Source of the DNA: Deltaproteobacteria bacterium
Lineage (GTDB): Bacteria; Myxococcota_A; Polyangia; Polyangiales; JADJMO01
Assembly (NCBI GenBank): GCA_022843175.1
Contig: JALHOE010000024.1
Location: forward strand, 1-64,000
Direction of reading: 5' to 3'
DNA length: 64,000 nt
The notes under the pieces are model-generated. The model searched no databases. It was not told the origin of the DNA and saw only the letters and a list, made by a program, of their open reading frames with translations. Made by a program: the position numbers and the translations under genes. This document shows positions 46,350 through 55,427 of the stretch, piece after piece (position 1 is the stretch's first letter; every line of letters starts with the position of its first letter).

Positions 46350-46715
46350 CTACTCACCGCAAATATCGACGAGCTTGTTGCCGAGGACGACGACCACATC
46401 GTCCCCCGCATGCTCCTTGGTAACCGCGTTGATCGGCCCCTTGAGTCGGGAGCACAGCTTCTTGCACGTCGGCGCCGCGCTCTTGCCGTCACACGACGAG
46501 GCGTGTTTCTCCATCGCATCGAGCGCCTTGTGACACGCCGCCGCGAACTTGGGCGCCCCGGTGTTTGGCAGCTTGCCGGGGCGCGCGCACACGGCCAGGC
46601 ATGTCTCGAGGTTGCTATCGGACGAGTCCGGGCATTCGGCTTCTGCCTTCTGGAACTCGTCCTTGCAAGCGATCAGCGAGACACAGTAGGCGAGCGCCAA
46701 CAGTTTCCTCATCAC
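46350..46715 (-). CDS. Hypothetical Cys-containing lipoprotein
   Basis: 121 aa; 'MRKLLALAYCVSLIACKDE' lipobox; multiple Cys. Confidence 0.65.
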   Translation of the reverse strand: MMRKLLALAYCVSLIACKDEFQKAEAECPDSSDSNLETCLAVCARPGKLPNTGAPKFAAACHKALDAMEKHASSCDGKSAAPTCKKLCSRLKGPINAVTKEHAGDDVVVVLGNKLVDICGE

Positions 46716-46766
46716 TTCCTCCGTCCGGCGAGCGTACCCCGCGGAGCGGTAATTGTGGATAATTCC

Positions 46767-47669
46767 TTATCGAAGCAGCGCGCGCAGCATCGGAAGGACG
46801 ATCTCGATCGGCGGGACCGCGCTCGGAGCTGCGGACAGCTCCGCGCGAAGCTCCTCCAGGGCGGCCGTCTTCGCCGCGCCCACGCGGGCGCGCGCGGCGG
46901 GCGACAACCGGGCTGCGAGCCAGCGGTCGAGATCGGCGGAGAGGGCGGCGTGGCGGGTCTCGTCGTGGGCGATGCGTTGGTAGGCGGCGCGGACGTCGCG
47001 CTCGGGCGCGTGGCGGGCGCGCCACCACGCCGCGAGGGCGCCGTAGGTCTCGCGCACGCAGCCCTCGATCGCGTTCTCGAGCGCGATCTCCTCGAGCGAG
47101 CGGATCGACATCGCGGCGACGACCGGTCTCACCACCGTGAGACCGCGTTGGCGCGCGAGGGCGGTCGTGGCGCGCGTGTGGCGGACCTCGTCGCGACGCG
47201 AGCGACGCGCCGCACGGAGCAGGCGACGAGGCGCGCCGTGGTGACGGAGCTCCTTCGCCAGGTGCGCGAAGGCGTATACCGATGCGGCTTCCAGGTGCGC
47301 GGCGGCGGCGAAGTCGGAGCCCTCGGCGTGCGAGCGAAGCGCGCTCGGCCGTCGACCCTCGCACATCGGCTGCGTCCGGCACTCGACGGCGTCGACCGTC
47401 TGCCCCTTCTCCTGCAGCTTGGTGAAGCTGCACGAGAGGAGCGTGGCGAAGTCGTTGAAGCGCTCGCACGCGGCTTCGCAGGTCGTCGGCCGCGGGCCCG
47501 CATCCGACGCGCCGCCGTCGGCGGGGACGCCGGCGTCGTCCAAGAGCGCCATGGCATAGGTGGTAGTAACCGTTCCTCCACAGCCGTCGGTGCTCGAGCA
47601 GGCACACAACGACAGTGACGCCGAGGAAATCGCGGCGAGGAGCAAGCGCTGAAGGAGCTTCGCGTTCAT
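46767..47669 (-). CDS. Ferritin-like (diiron-type) domain lipoprotein, paralogue of 29988-31073
   Basis: MNAKLLQRLLLAAISSASLSLCACSS; 'EAASVYAFAHLAKEL...DEVRHTRA' and 'LENAIEGCVRETYGAL...DETRHAAL'. Confidence 0.75.
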   Translation of the reverse strand: MNAKLLQRLLLAAISSASLSLCACSSTDGCGGTVTTTYAMALLDDAGVPADGGASDAGPRPTTCEAACERFNDFATLLSCSFTKLQEKGQTVDAVECRTQPMCEGRRPSALRSHAEGSDFAAAAHLEAASVYAFAHLAKELRHHGAPRRLLRAARRSRRDEVRHTRATTALARQRGLTVVRPVVAAMSIRSLEEIALENAIEGCVRETYGALAAWWRARHAPERDVRAAYQRIAHDETRHAALSADLDRWLAARLSPAARARVGAAKTAALEELRAELSAAPSAVPPIEIVLPMLRALLR

Positions 47670-47710
47670 CGGAACGCGCCCTGCTGCACGGCACGTGCCG
47701 GGGGCGTGCG

Positions 47711-48208
47711 CTACGTGCCGAGCTTGTCGATCCGATTGAGGAGATCGTCCTCTTGCACCGTGGTGAGCCCGCCAGTGCTCGCCCACACGACCTTGCCGGC
47801 AGCGTCGAGGACGATGATGTTGGACGTGTTGCTCGACGCGGAGAACGAGGTTCGTCCGCCGCCGCTCCAATCGGCCCACACGGTGATGCCGGCCTTCTTG
47901 CCCGCGCTGCGGAGCGCGTCTTTCACGAAGCCCTTGGCCGGCCAGAAGTCCCACGACTTCACGTCGGCGATGGCGAGCACCGAGACCTTCTTCGCGGTGG
48001 GGCTCTTGCCCTGCAGCTTGCCGAGCCGCTGCTTGAAGCGCTCGTTCTGATCGCCGCCGTCTTTGTCCTCGTAGAAGACGATGGTGGGGTGGCCCTTGGT
48101 CAGCGCGCTGACCTTGGCCGATTTGTCGTCTGCGTCGTGCACGACGAAGTCGGCCGGCACAGCGCCGGGCTTGAGGAGCAGGAGCACCGACAGCGAGAGG
48201 AACCGCAC
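47711..48208 (-). CDS. Exported thioredoxin-fold-like hypothetical protein
   Basis: 165 aa; signal peptide then 'ADFVVHDADDKSAKVSALTKGHPTIVFYEDKDGGDQN'. Confidence 0.55.
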   Translation of the reverse strand: MRFLSLSVLLLLKPGAVPADFVVHDADDKSAKVSALTKGHPTIVFYEDKDGGDQNERFKQRLGKLQGKSPTAKKVSVLAIADVKSWDFWPAKGFVKDALRSAGKKAGITVWADWSGGGRTSFSASSNTSNIIVLDAAGKVVWASTGGLTTVQEDDLLNRIDKLGT

Positions 48209-48261
48209 CGAGATAACGATGCCGGTTGTCGCCCGCGCGTCACAGGCTTTTCGTGGCGTCG

Positions 48262-49422
48262 ATGCGTGAGCCGAAGCTGTCGGAGCGGACGCGTTGGAAG
48301 CTCGACGACAACGCGTTGTCCCGTGCAGTCCGCGAAGCTCGCGCTCGGCGCAGCGTCGTCGATCTCACCGAGTCGAACCCGACGCGCGCGGGGCTCTCGC
48401 CCGGCGCAGAAATGCTCGGCGAGCTGGCCCACCCGCGCGGCGCCACCTACGAACCGGTGGCGGTCGGCCACGAGGACGCCCGCGCGGCCATCGCCGCCTA
48501 CTACCGCGACAAGGGCGTCACCATCGATCCTGCCCGCGTGGTCGTCAGCGCGAGCACGAGCGAGGCGTACAGCTGGCTGTTCAAGCTCCTCTGCGACCGC
48601 GACGACTCGGTGCTGGTGCCGCAGCCGAGCTACCCCCTCTTCGACTACCTGGCCACGCTCGAGGACGTGCGCCTGGTGCCCTACCCGCTCATGCGTGACG
48701 AGCGGTTCGCGATCGACCTCGCCGCGCTCGAACGCGCGATCGACAGCCACACGCGCGCGATCCTCCTCGTCCACCCCAACAACCCCACCGGGACGTTCGT
48801 GCGGCGCGCCGAGGCCGAGGCGCTCGAGGCGCTCGCCCGGCGTCACGGGCTCGCGCTGATCGTCGACGAGGTGTTCGGCGACTACGCCCACGGCCCCGGC
48901 GACTGGCTCCCCACCTTCGCCGGCCGCGGCAACGCCATGACGTTCGTGCTCAGCGGGCTGTCGAAGGTTTGCGCGCTCCCGCAGTTGAAGCTCGGGTGGA
49001 TCGTCGCCGAGGGTCCCGTCGAGCAGGCGTTCGGCCGCCTCGAGATCATCGCCGACACGTACTTGTCGGTGGCGACGCCGATCCAGCGTGCGCTGCCCAC
49101 CATTCTCGGCGAGCGCGCCGTCGTGCAGGGAGCGATTCGCGCGCGCGTCGGCGAGAACCTCGCGGCCCTCGACGCGCTCCTCGCAGCCCACCCGAGCGTG
49201 CGGCGCCTGCCGGCGGATGGGGGCTGGTCCGCGGTGCTCGAGGTGCCGCGCACCCACGACGACTGGGCCGAGGTGCTCGTGCACGACGAGGGCGTGCTCG
49301 TGCAACCCGGCTGGTTCTTCGACTTCGAGCGCGAGGGCGTGCTGGTCGTCAGCCTGCTCCCCGAGCCGCGCACCTTCGCCGCGGCCATGACCGCGGTGCT
49401 CGGCCGGATTACGCGCGACTGA
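48262..49422 (+). CDS. PLP-dependent class I/II aminotransferase
   Basis: 'VVDLTESNPTRAGL', 'LVHPNNPTGTFVRR', 'LSGLSKVCALPQLKLGWI'; start uncertain. Confidence 0.88.
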   Translation: MREPKLSERTRWKLDDNALSRAVREARARRSVVDLTESNPTRAGLSPGAEMLGELAHPRGATYEPVAVGHEDARAAIAAYYRDKGVTIDPARVVVSASTSEAYSWLFKLLCDRDDSVLVPQPSYPLFDYLATLEDVRLVPYPLMRDERFAIDLAALERAIDSHTRAILLVHPNNPTGTFVRRAEAEALEALARRHGLALIVDEVFGDYAHGPGDWLPTFAGRGNAMTFVLSGLSKVCALPQLKLGWIVAEGPVEQAFGRLEIIADTYLSVATPIQRALPTILGERAVVQGAIRARVGENLAALDALLAAHPSVRRLPADGGWSAVLEVPRTHDDWAEVLVHDEGVLVQPGWFFDFEREGVLVVSLLPEPRTFAAAMTAVLGRITRD

Positions 49423-49768
49423 GCGCGTCGACCACGCGCTCTTCGACGCCCTTGCCGTCGATGCCGATCGCGGCGCCGACGGCCTCGAGATACGCGCGCT
49501 CCTCGGGCACCACCTGGCCATCGGCGCAGGCGGCCTCGACGAGACGGGTGAACGCCTCTTGCTGCACGTCCGCTGGCAGCGACTTCATCTCGGTGACCGC
49601 CTCGTCCTTGTCGACGATCGGGAAGAGCTCCTCGCGCTGAGCGGGCGGGATCCCGAACTTCAGCATCATCCGATCGAGGAACGCCTCTTCCTTGTCGTCG
49701 AGGTCGTCGTCGGCGACGACGATGCCAGCGATCAGACGACAGATCTTCTTTCGGAGCACTTCGTCCAT
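49409..49768 (-). CDS. TerB-like protein
   Basis: 'CRLIAGIVVADDDLDDKEEAFLDRMMLKFGI...LVEAACADGQVVPEERAYLEAVGAAIGI'. Confidence 0.7.
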   Translation of the reverse strand: MDEVLRKKICRLIAGIVVADDDLDDKEEAFLDRMMLKFGIPPAQREELFPIVDKDEAVTEMKSLPADVQQEAFTRLVEAACADGQVVPEERAYLEAVGAAIGIDGKGVEERVVDALSRA

Positions 49769-49855
49769 CGGTTCATCCTAACGCCCTGCCCGCGGTCACG
49801 CGCTACCGACCTGATCCGCGCCCCGATTCCCTCCCAAAACGCGGACCGGGTCTGG

Positions 49856-50464
49856 TTAGAACACCCCGCCGAGGCTCACCGTTTGCGCCGTGGCCGAGAG
49901 CTGAACGCCCTCGAGCGCGCGCTCGTACTTCGCCCCACGCGCGTGGGCGAGCGCGTCGAGGGCGAGCATGGTGGTGCCCTGGATCGCGAGGCCGATCCCG
50001 ACGCCGCGCCACGTGTCGCGGGTGGCGAGGGCCAGCGTGGTGCCGCCGACGATCAGCGCAGCCTCGACGATCTCGAGGATCACGAACGTCCGGTTCACCG
50101 AGCGGATACGCGCGAGCTCCTCGTCGCGAAAGAGCTGTGGCGAGGCCGCGAGCTTGTCGTCGTTCTTACGGATGCGCGCGTCTGTGCCGAGGAGGAGCGC
50201 GCCGCCGAGGATCGTCTGGATGGCGCCGACTACGATGAGGGGGTAGGCGGCGCCGCGGGTGACGGGCGTCTTCCGCGTGAGGAGGTAGCCGCCCGACGAG
50301 ACGGCGAGCAGGCCGACGCTCCCCCAGAGGACGCCGCTCTGCTTCTCACCCTCGAAGTACGTGTGGGTCGCGGACGACAGCTCGTTCGCGCGGGCATCGC
50401 GCGAGTGCAGCAGCCCGAGCGGCCCGAGAAGAACAACGGCCGGCAGGAGCCGGCCGAACCTCAC
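49856..50464 (-). CDS. Hypothetical multi-TM membrane protein
   Basis: GTG start; signal-like VRFGRLLPAVVLLGPLGLLHSRDARA and three or more hydrophobic segments. Confidence 0.6.
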   Translation of the reverse strand: MRFGRLLPAVVLLGPLGLLHSRDARANELSSATHTYFEGEKQSGVLWGSVGLLAVSSGGYLLTRKTPVTRGAAYPLIVVGAIQTILGGALLLGTDARIRKNDDKLAASPQLFRDEELARIRSVNRTFVILEIVEAALIVGGTTLALATRDTWRGVGIGLAIQGTTMLALDALAHARGAKYERALEGVQLSATAQTVSLGGVF

Positions 50465-50589
50465 GGCGACACGTAGTAGATGAAGACGAGGAACGAGCCG
50501 AGCGTGAAGAAGATGAGACCGATCAGCTTGGGGACGGTCCAGTCGCCCTCGTGAACGCGCGGCAGATCCTTCGGATTGGTCGTCGCCAT
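50461..50589 (-). CDS. 42-aa single-TM small membrane protein
   Basis: MATTNPKDLPRVHEGDWTVPKLIGLIFFTLGSFLVFIYYVSP*; stop overlaps the GTG of the next gene; not in the ORF track. Confidence 0.6.
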   Translation of the reverse strand: MATTNPKDLPRVHEGDWTVPKLIGLIFFTLGSFLVFIYYVSP

Positions 50590-50637
50590 ATCGGGCGGGG
50601 ATTTGGCCCCGATCGGGGCCGCCGTCAACGGCCCGCC

Positions 50638-51249
50638 TCAAAAAGAGGAGCCGGGCTCCTCGAGAAACGCGATTTCGGCCTCGGTCGAGGGGCGGCCGAG
50701 GACCTGGTTCCGGTGTGGGTAGCGGCCAAACCGCTCGATGATGGCGCGGTGCTTGTGCTCGTAGTCGAGGGACGACTTCGCCCGGTCCACGTCGCCGGGG
50801 GGCGCTTCCTCGACGACCCTGGAGAACTCCCGCACCGCCACGTCGTGGATCGCGAGCGACTCGCTGTGCATGAGCGGCATGAGGAAGAACAGCCGCTCGG
50901 CGGTCGTCAGCCCGAGGTGCTCGTCGCGCGCGAGGCCCGCGAGCGTGGTGTGGAGCGCGAGCGCATCGCGCGAGAACGAGTCGGGGCTCCCGCGGAAGCA
51001 GTTCCGCGAGAACTGATCGCACAGGATGATGAACGCGAGCGCGCCGCGCGGCGTGCTGCACCAGCCCCCGAGCTCACCGCGCGAGGCGCGCGCGAGATCG
51101 GGCGCGAACCGCTCGCGGAGCGCGGAGTCGAACGCCTCGTCGCGCGAGAACCAGCGCTTGGCGACGGCGGGCGCGATCGCCGCGTCCGTGGCGCCCTCGA
51201 ACCACACATCGAGCACGGCCCGCGCAGCGTCGGGGATCACTTGCTGCAT
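50638..51249 (-). CDS. DUF924 family protein
   Basis: 'VLDVWFEGATD', 'WFSRDEAFDSALRERFAPDL', 'ALAFIILCDQFSRNCFRGS', 'RFGRYPHRNQVLGRPSTEAE'. Confidence 0.88.
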   Translation of the reverse strand: MQQVIPDAARAVLDVWFEGATDAAIAPAVAKRWFSRDEAFDSALRERFAPDLARASRGELGGWCSTPRGALAFIILCDQFSRNCFRGSPDSFSRDALALHTTLAGLARDEHLGLTTAERLFFLMPLMHSESLAIHDVAVREFSRVVEEAPPGDVDRAKSSLDYEHKHRAIIERFGRYPHRNQVLGRPSTEAEIAFLEEPGSSF

Positions 51250-51788
51250 GCCTTGATGCCGGCGCCGATGTCGACGCAGTTCTTCATCGAGCCGCTGCAG
51301 TCGGCGTTGGTCGCGCAGGTCGTCGTCGAGGGACACATGCCCGCCGCGGTGCAAGACCCGCCGCCCGCGCCGCCCGCGCCGCTCACGCAGCAGACCTGAC
51401 CCGAGCCGCAGTTGCTCGGGGCGGTGCAGCCCCACCGCGCGCCCGCGCACGCCGCGCCGCTGCTGATGCACGCGCCGATGCCAGCGATCACGCAGCACTG
51501 CTGCGTCCCGACCGTGCAGGTGAACGTCCCGCACTTCATCGAGGTCGTCGTCGACGGGGTGTCCGCCGGGGTATCCGCGGGGGGCGTCATCGTGTCGGCC
51601 GGGGGCGGCGTGGTGTCGCCGGCTGCGTCGGCCGGCGGCGTGCCGGTGTCGGCGGCAGTCTCTTCCGTCGACGTGTCGGCGGGCTGGATCCCGCCGGTGT
51701 CCTCGTCGAACTCGGTCGCCGTTGCGCCATCGCTGCCGCAACCGATCAGGAGCAAGGTCGTGAGGGCGGAGAGAGTGCGGAAGGTCAT
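51237..51788 (-). CDS. Cys-rich hypothetical lipoprotein with Pro/Ala/Thr/Asp linker
   Basis: MTFRTLSALTTLLLIGCGSD lipobox; 'CTVGTQQCCVIAGIGACISSGAACAG...'. Confidence 0.7.
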   Translation of the reverse strand: MTFRTLSALTTLLLIGCGSDGATATEFDEDTGGIQPADTSTEETAADTGTPPADAAGDTTPPPADTMTPPADTPADTPSTTTSMKCGTFTCTVGTQQCCVIAGIGACISSGAACAGARWGCTAPSNCGSGQVCCVSGAGGAGGGSCTAAGMCPSTTTCATNADCSGSMKNCVDIGAGIKACSK

Positions 51789-51802
51789 CCCCCTAGTGTA
51801 CG

Positions 51803-53245
51803 TCAACGCCTGGTCGCGCCAGCGAGGTCGGAGATTCCGGCGATCCGCGCGGCGTTCTCGACCTTTTCGTCGAGGTTGGCCTGTACCTCCATCCGCACCC
51901 GCTGCGCCTGCGGTGAGCCTGCGCCGTGCATCGACTCGGTGCGGATCGCGACCGCCGTCGGACCCAACGTCATGTTCTCGATGAGCCGCAGGACCCGCAC
52001 ACGGTCCTCGGGGGTGCCGCGCGCACCGGTGACGTACTTGCGCAGCAGCTCGCCGTACTCGGGGTGCTCGAGGTCCTCGGCCGCGGGCATCGACACCATC
52101 AGACCTCCGGCGAGGTCCTCGGCGAGGCGGGTCATCTCGTAGGGGAAGCGCGTGACGTTGTGCTTGCAGACGTTGGCGAGCAGCGGGTCGACCATGTACG
52201 TGCCGGCCGGCGTCTTGTGACAGCGCGCGCCCGCCGCGAGACCGCCCGCGTGCATCGTCTCGTTGAGGTGCACCATCTCGACGAGCTTGTCGCGCACGTG
52301 CGACGCCTTCTCGGTGCCGTTGAGGCGCGCGATGAGCGCCGCGGCGCCGATGAGCACGTCGCCGTTGCCCGGCTTACAGCCGCCGTAGGACGCGCGGTGG
52401 TGGCCGGCGAAGTACTCGACGAGCGGCGTGGCCATGTGCGTCTCGCCGAGCATGAACACGTGATCGAGCGGCACCTCGACGTCGTCGAAGATCACCACGG
52501 CCTCTTGGCCGCCGTAGCGCGCGTTGCCCTGGTCCATGTCGCAGCCGTGCCGCCGGTCGTCGCTGGGCTGACGGCCGTAGATCATGGTGATGCCCTTGTG
52601 GTCGACCGGGATCGCGAACGACACGGCGAAGTCGGCCTCGCTCACCGAGAGCGAGCGGCCGGGCATCGCGAGGATCCAGTGCGAGTTCACCGCGCCGGTC
52701 TGGTGCATCTTCGCCCCACGCACCACGATCGAGTCGCTGCGGCGCTCCACGACGCGGAGGAACTGCTCCGGCTGCTCGGCCGGCGCCTTGCGGCGGTCGC
52801 CCTTGGGATCGGTCATCGCGCCGCAGAGGATGAGATCCTCGCGCTGCGCGAACTGAAGGAACCGGAGGAAGCGCGCGTGGTAGTCGCCCCCCATCTCGAA
52901 CGTGACGTTGTAGAGCGCGTTGAGCGCGTCCATGCCGACGCAGCGCTGGAAGCACGTGCCGGTGCGGCGCCCGAGCACGCGCTGCATCTCGGTCTTCTTT
53001 CGCAGATCGTCGGGCGCCTCGAAGATGTGCGTGAAGCGGTTGACGCGGTCGTTGATGAAGCGCGAGTGCGCGGTGAACAGCTCGCGGTGCTCGGGGTCGT
53101 GCGCGAGCGCGTAGCTCTCGGCCACGGTGCGCACCGACGGCGCGATGTTCGGGTGATCGACCGGATTGTCGACGCGCTTGCCCTTCACGAACACGCGGAG
53201 GTCGCGGCTGCGCAGGCTCGCGACGTATTCCTCAGCCGTCTTCAT
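51803..53245 (-). CDS. abfD: 4-hydroxybutyryl-CoA dehydratase/vinylacetyl-CoA isomerase-like (HpaB superfamily)
   Basis: 'GTCFQRC' and 'HHRASYGGCKPGNGDVLIGAA' match the Cys/Cys/His/Cys [4Fe-4S] ligand pattern of AbfD. Confidence 0.8.
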   Translation of the reverse strand: MKTAEEYVASLRSRDLRVFVKGKRVDNPVDHPNIAPSVRTVAESYALAHDPEHRELFTAHSRFINDRVNRFTHIFEAPDDLRKKTEMQRVLGRRTGTCFQRCVGMDALNALYNVTFEMGGDYHARFLRFLQFAQREDLILCGAMTDPKGDRRKAPAEQPEQFLRVVERRSDSIVVRGAKMHQTGAVNSHWILAMPGRSLSVSEADFAVSFAIPVDHKGITMIYGRQPSDDRRHGCDMDQGNARYGGQEAVVIFDDVEVPLDHVFMLGETHMATPLVEYFAGHHRASYGGCKPGNGDVLIGAAALIARLNGTEKASHVRDKLVEMVHLNETMHAGGLAAGARCHKTPAGTYMVDPLLANVCKHNVTRFPYEMTRLAEDLAGGLMVSMPAAEDLEHPEYGELLRKYVTGARGTPEDRVRVLRLIENMTLGPTAVAIRTESMHGAGSPQAQRVRMEVQANLDEKVENAARIAGISDLAGATRR

Positions 53246-53257
53246 GCGCAAAGTCTA

Positions 53258-53341
53258 CCGGAGCCGCGAGCGTCAGCGAGCGGGTTGTCGAGCGCTGAGA
53301 GCGACGGCTGACAACCCGCTCCCTCACGGTCGCGGCTCCGG
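53258..53341. repeat. 32-bp imperfect inverted repeat (3 mismatches, 20-nt loop), possible terminator
   Basis: ccggagccgcgagcgtcagcgagcgggttgtc / gacaacccgctccctcacggtcgcggctccgg. Confidence 0.85.
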
Positions 53342-53349
53342 TCGCGGCT

Positions 53350-54327
53350 CTACCTCGTGATCGCCACGCGCGGGGGGCTCACCACGACCTCGCTGCAGCC
53401 GGGCACGTCGACCTTCACGTCGGTCTCCTCGGGGCCCTTCTTGGCGAAGTCGGCGCCGAGGGCCTCGAGATCGATCTTGGGGACGACCGCGTCCTCTTTG
53501 AGCTCGTCTGCCTTCTTCGGCGGGCAGGTGACCACGACCGACACCGCGCGCGGGCGAAGGGTGACTCCCTTGCCCTTGAGGAGCAGCACCGGGACGTTGG
53601 CGAACGTCCTGGTCTTGGTCTCGCTCACGAGCTCGAACCGCACCTCGACCTGATCGGGCTCCACCGTGACGTTGCCGTCGATGAGCCCGGCGGCTCCGAT
53701 GTCGATGAACACGCTCTGGATGTGGCTGCCGACCGGGCGGTCCTTGAGCTCGACGGTCGTCGACTTGAGCTCCTGGATGGGATCGATGCGCGAGCGCGGA
53801 CCGGTGAGCATCACGGTGGCCGGTGTCACCGTCCACGCGCCCTTCACGACCAGGCCCTCGGGGCTCGCGCTCCACGTGGGGTCGACCTTGAGCCGCTTGG
53901 TGACGCGCGTATCCCAGCGCAGGTTGAGCGCGCTCGGGTTGACGCTCACCTTGCGTACGCCGGGGGGAAGCTTGAGCGAGTACTCCTCGAGGCGAATCAC
54001 CGTCGGCTGGCCGTTCAGATCGAGGCTGATCGCGTCGAGCGGGTTGGCGAGGTCGTCGATGAGCGACCGCGGGCCCTGCACGGTGACGTGCACGCGCGGT
54101 GGGATCTGCGTGAGCAGCACCTTGGTCGCGTCCTTCTCGGGACCGCGAATGAGGTCGACCTCGAGCGTGCGCATCGACTCGCCGCCGCCGTGAAGCACGA
54201 CGTAGAGCACGAGCGACACCACCAGCGCCGCCACCTTGAGCGTCCAGTTCTCGGTGACGAACGCGACGAGGCGACCGCCGGCCGACAGCTCCTCGGCCTC
54301 GTTCTCGTCGACGGGCGGCGCGCTCAT
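53350..54327 (-). CDS. cdaR: YbbR-domain protein (CdaR-like)
   Basis: N-terminal TM 'NWTLKVAALVVSLVLYVVLHGG' and YbbR-like repeats 'VLLTQIPPRVHVTVQGPRSLIDDL'; ATGA overlap with cdaA. Confidence 0.83.
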   Translation of the reverse strand: MSAPPVDENEAEELSAGGRLVAFVTENWTLKVAALVVSLVLYVVLHGGGESMRTLEVDLIRGPEKDATKVLLTQIPPRVHVTVQGPRSLIDDLANPLDAISLDLNGQPTVIRLEEYSLKLPPGVRKVSVNPSALNLRWDTRVTKRLKVDPTWSASPEGLVVKGAWTVTPATVMLTGPRSRIDPIQELKSTTVELKDRPVGSHIQSVFIDIGAAGLIDGNVTVEPDQVEVRFELVSETKTRTFANVPVLLLKGKGVTLRPRAVSVVVTCPPKKADELKEDAVVPKIDLEALGADFAKKGPEETDVKVDVPGCSEVVVSPPRVAITR

Positions 54328-55427
54328 TGATCGGTGCCCTCCTCGGGCGGCGCGGTGTCGAGCGGGGGCGGCAGGCTCGGGCGCTGCGGCGGAGTCTTCA
54401 CCTCGGCCCTCGGCTCCTTCTCCTGCTTCTCGGTCTTCTCGGCGCCGCGCTCGGAGACGGGAGCCGCCGGCGGCGTGTACGCCAAGAGCTTCTGCGTCAT
54501 CGGCGGCGGCGTCTTGATGACCAGCACCGGACCGGTCGCCGTCTTCGACGGCGGCACGTCGCGTCGCGACGACGGAACGCCCGGCGAGCGCGACGGCGGC
54601 GGCACCGACCGACGCGCCGGAGCGGTCGCGGCCTTGCGCAGGCGGCTCGGGGTCTCGTAGTGGCGGAGCAGGTTGCGGAGCGCCTCGGGGGTGACGTTGT
54701 CGACGTGGTTCTCCTGGAAGCAGAACATGATCGTCCCGCGCTCCTCGGAGACGACGATCGCGACGGCGTCCGTATCCGCCGTGATGCCGATCGCGGCGCG
54801 GTGACGCGAACCGAACTGCTTGTCGAGGCCGAGCTTCTCGGGCATCGGGAAGAACACGCCGGCCTGCGCGACGCGTAGGTTTCGGATGATCACCGAGCCG
54901 TCGTGGAGCTTGTTCTCGCCGACGGGGATGAAGATCGAGACCAGCAGCTCGCGGGTGACCTGGGCGTCGATCGCGGTGCCGGCGCCGACGATGAACTCGT
55001 CGAGGTTGGCGTCGCGCTCCCAGGTGATGATCGCCCCGTAGCGCAGACGCGCGAGCTCGGTGGCCGCGGCGACGACCTCTTCGATCACCTTGGTCTCGTC
55101 GTTGCGAACGAGACCGCCGAGAAGCGGCCGCCCCGCGCGCATCAGCCCGCGGCGGAGGTCGTTCTGGAAGACGACGACGATCACGAGGATGATGGACGAG
55201 AGCAGGGTGGACAGCAGCGTGGTCAGCGTGACCAAGCCCATCCAACGCCCGATCACGTAGATGCCGCCGAGGAACACGAGGCCGATGCCCATCTGCATCG
55301 CGCGCGTGCCGCGGAGCACGAGGAGCACGCGATAGACGAGGTAGGCGACGAGGAAGATGTCGATCAGATCGGTGACGATCTGGCCGAACGCGCGCGGCGC
55401 GAAGAGCTGGCGCAGGCCCTCAAACAT
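54324..55427 (-). CDS. cdaA: Diadenylate cyclase (CdaA/DisA_N)
   Basis: Three N-terminal TM segments; 'NKLHDGSVIIR', 'GSRHRAAIGITADTDAVAIVVSEERG'; Pro-rich C-terminal tail. Confidence 0.92.
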   Translation of the reverse strand: MFEGLRQLFAPRAFGQIVTDLIDIFLVAYLVYRVLLVLRGTRAMQMGIGLVFLGGIYVIGRWMGLVTLTTLLSTLLSSIILVIVVVFQNDLRRGLMRAGRPLLGGLVRNDETKVIEEVVAAATELARLRYGAIITWERDANLDEFIVGAGTAIDAQVTRELLVSIFIPVGENKLHDGSVIIRNLRVAQAGVFFPMPEKLGLDKQFGSRHRAAIGITADTDAVAIVVSEERGTIMFCFQENHVDNVTPEALRNLLRHYETPSRLRKAATAPARRSVPPPSRSPGVPSSRRDVPPSKTATGPVLVIKTPPPMTQKLLAYTPPAAPVSERGAEKTEKQEKEPRAEVKTPPQRPSLPPPLDTAPPEEGTDQ

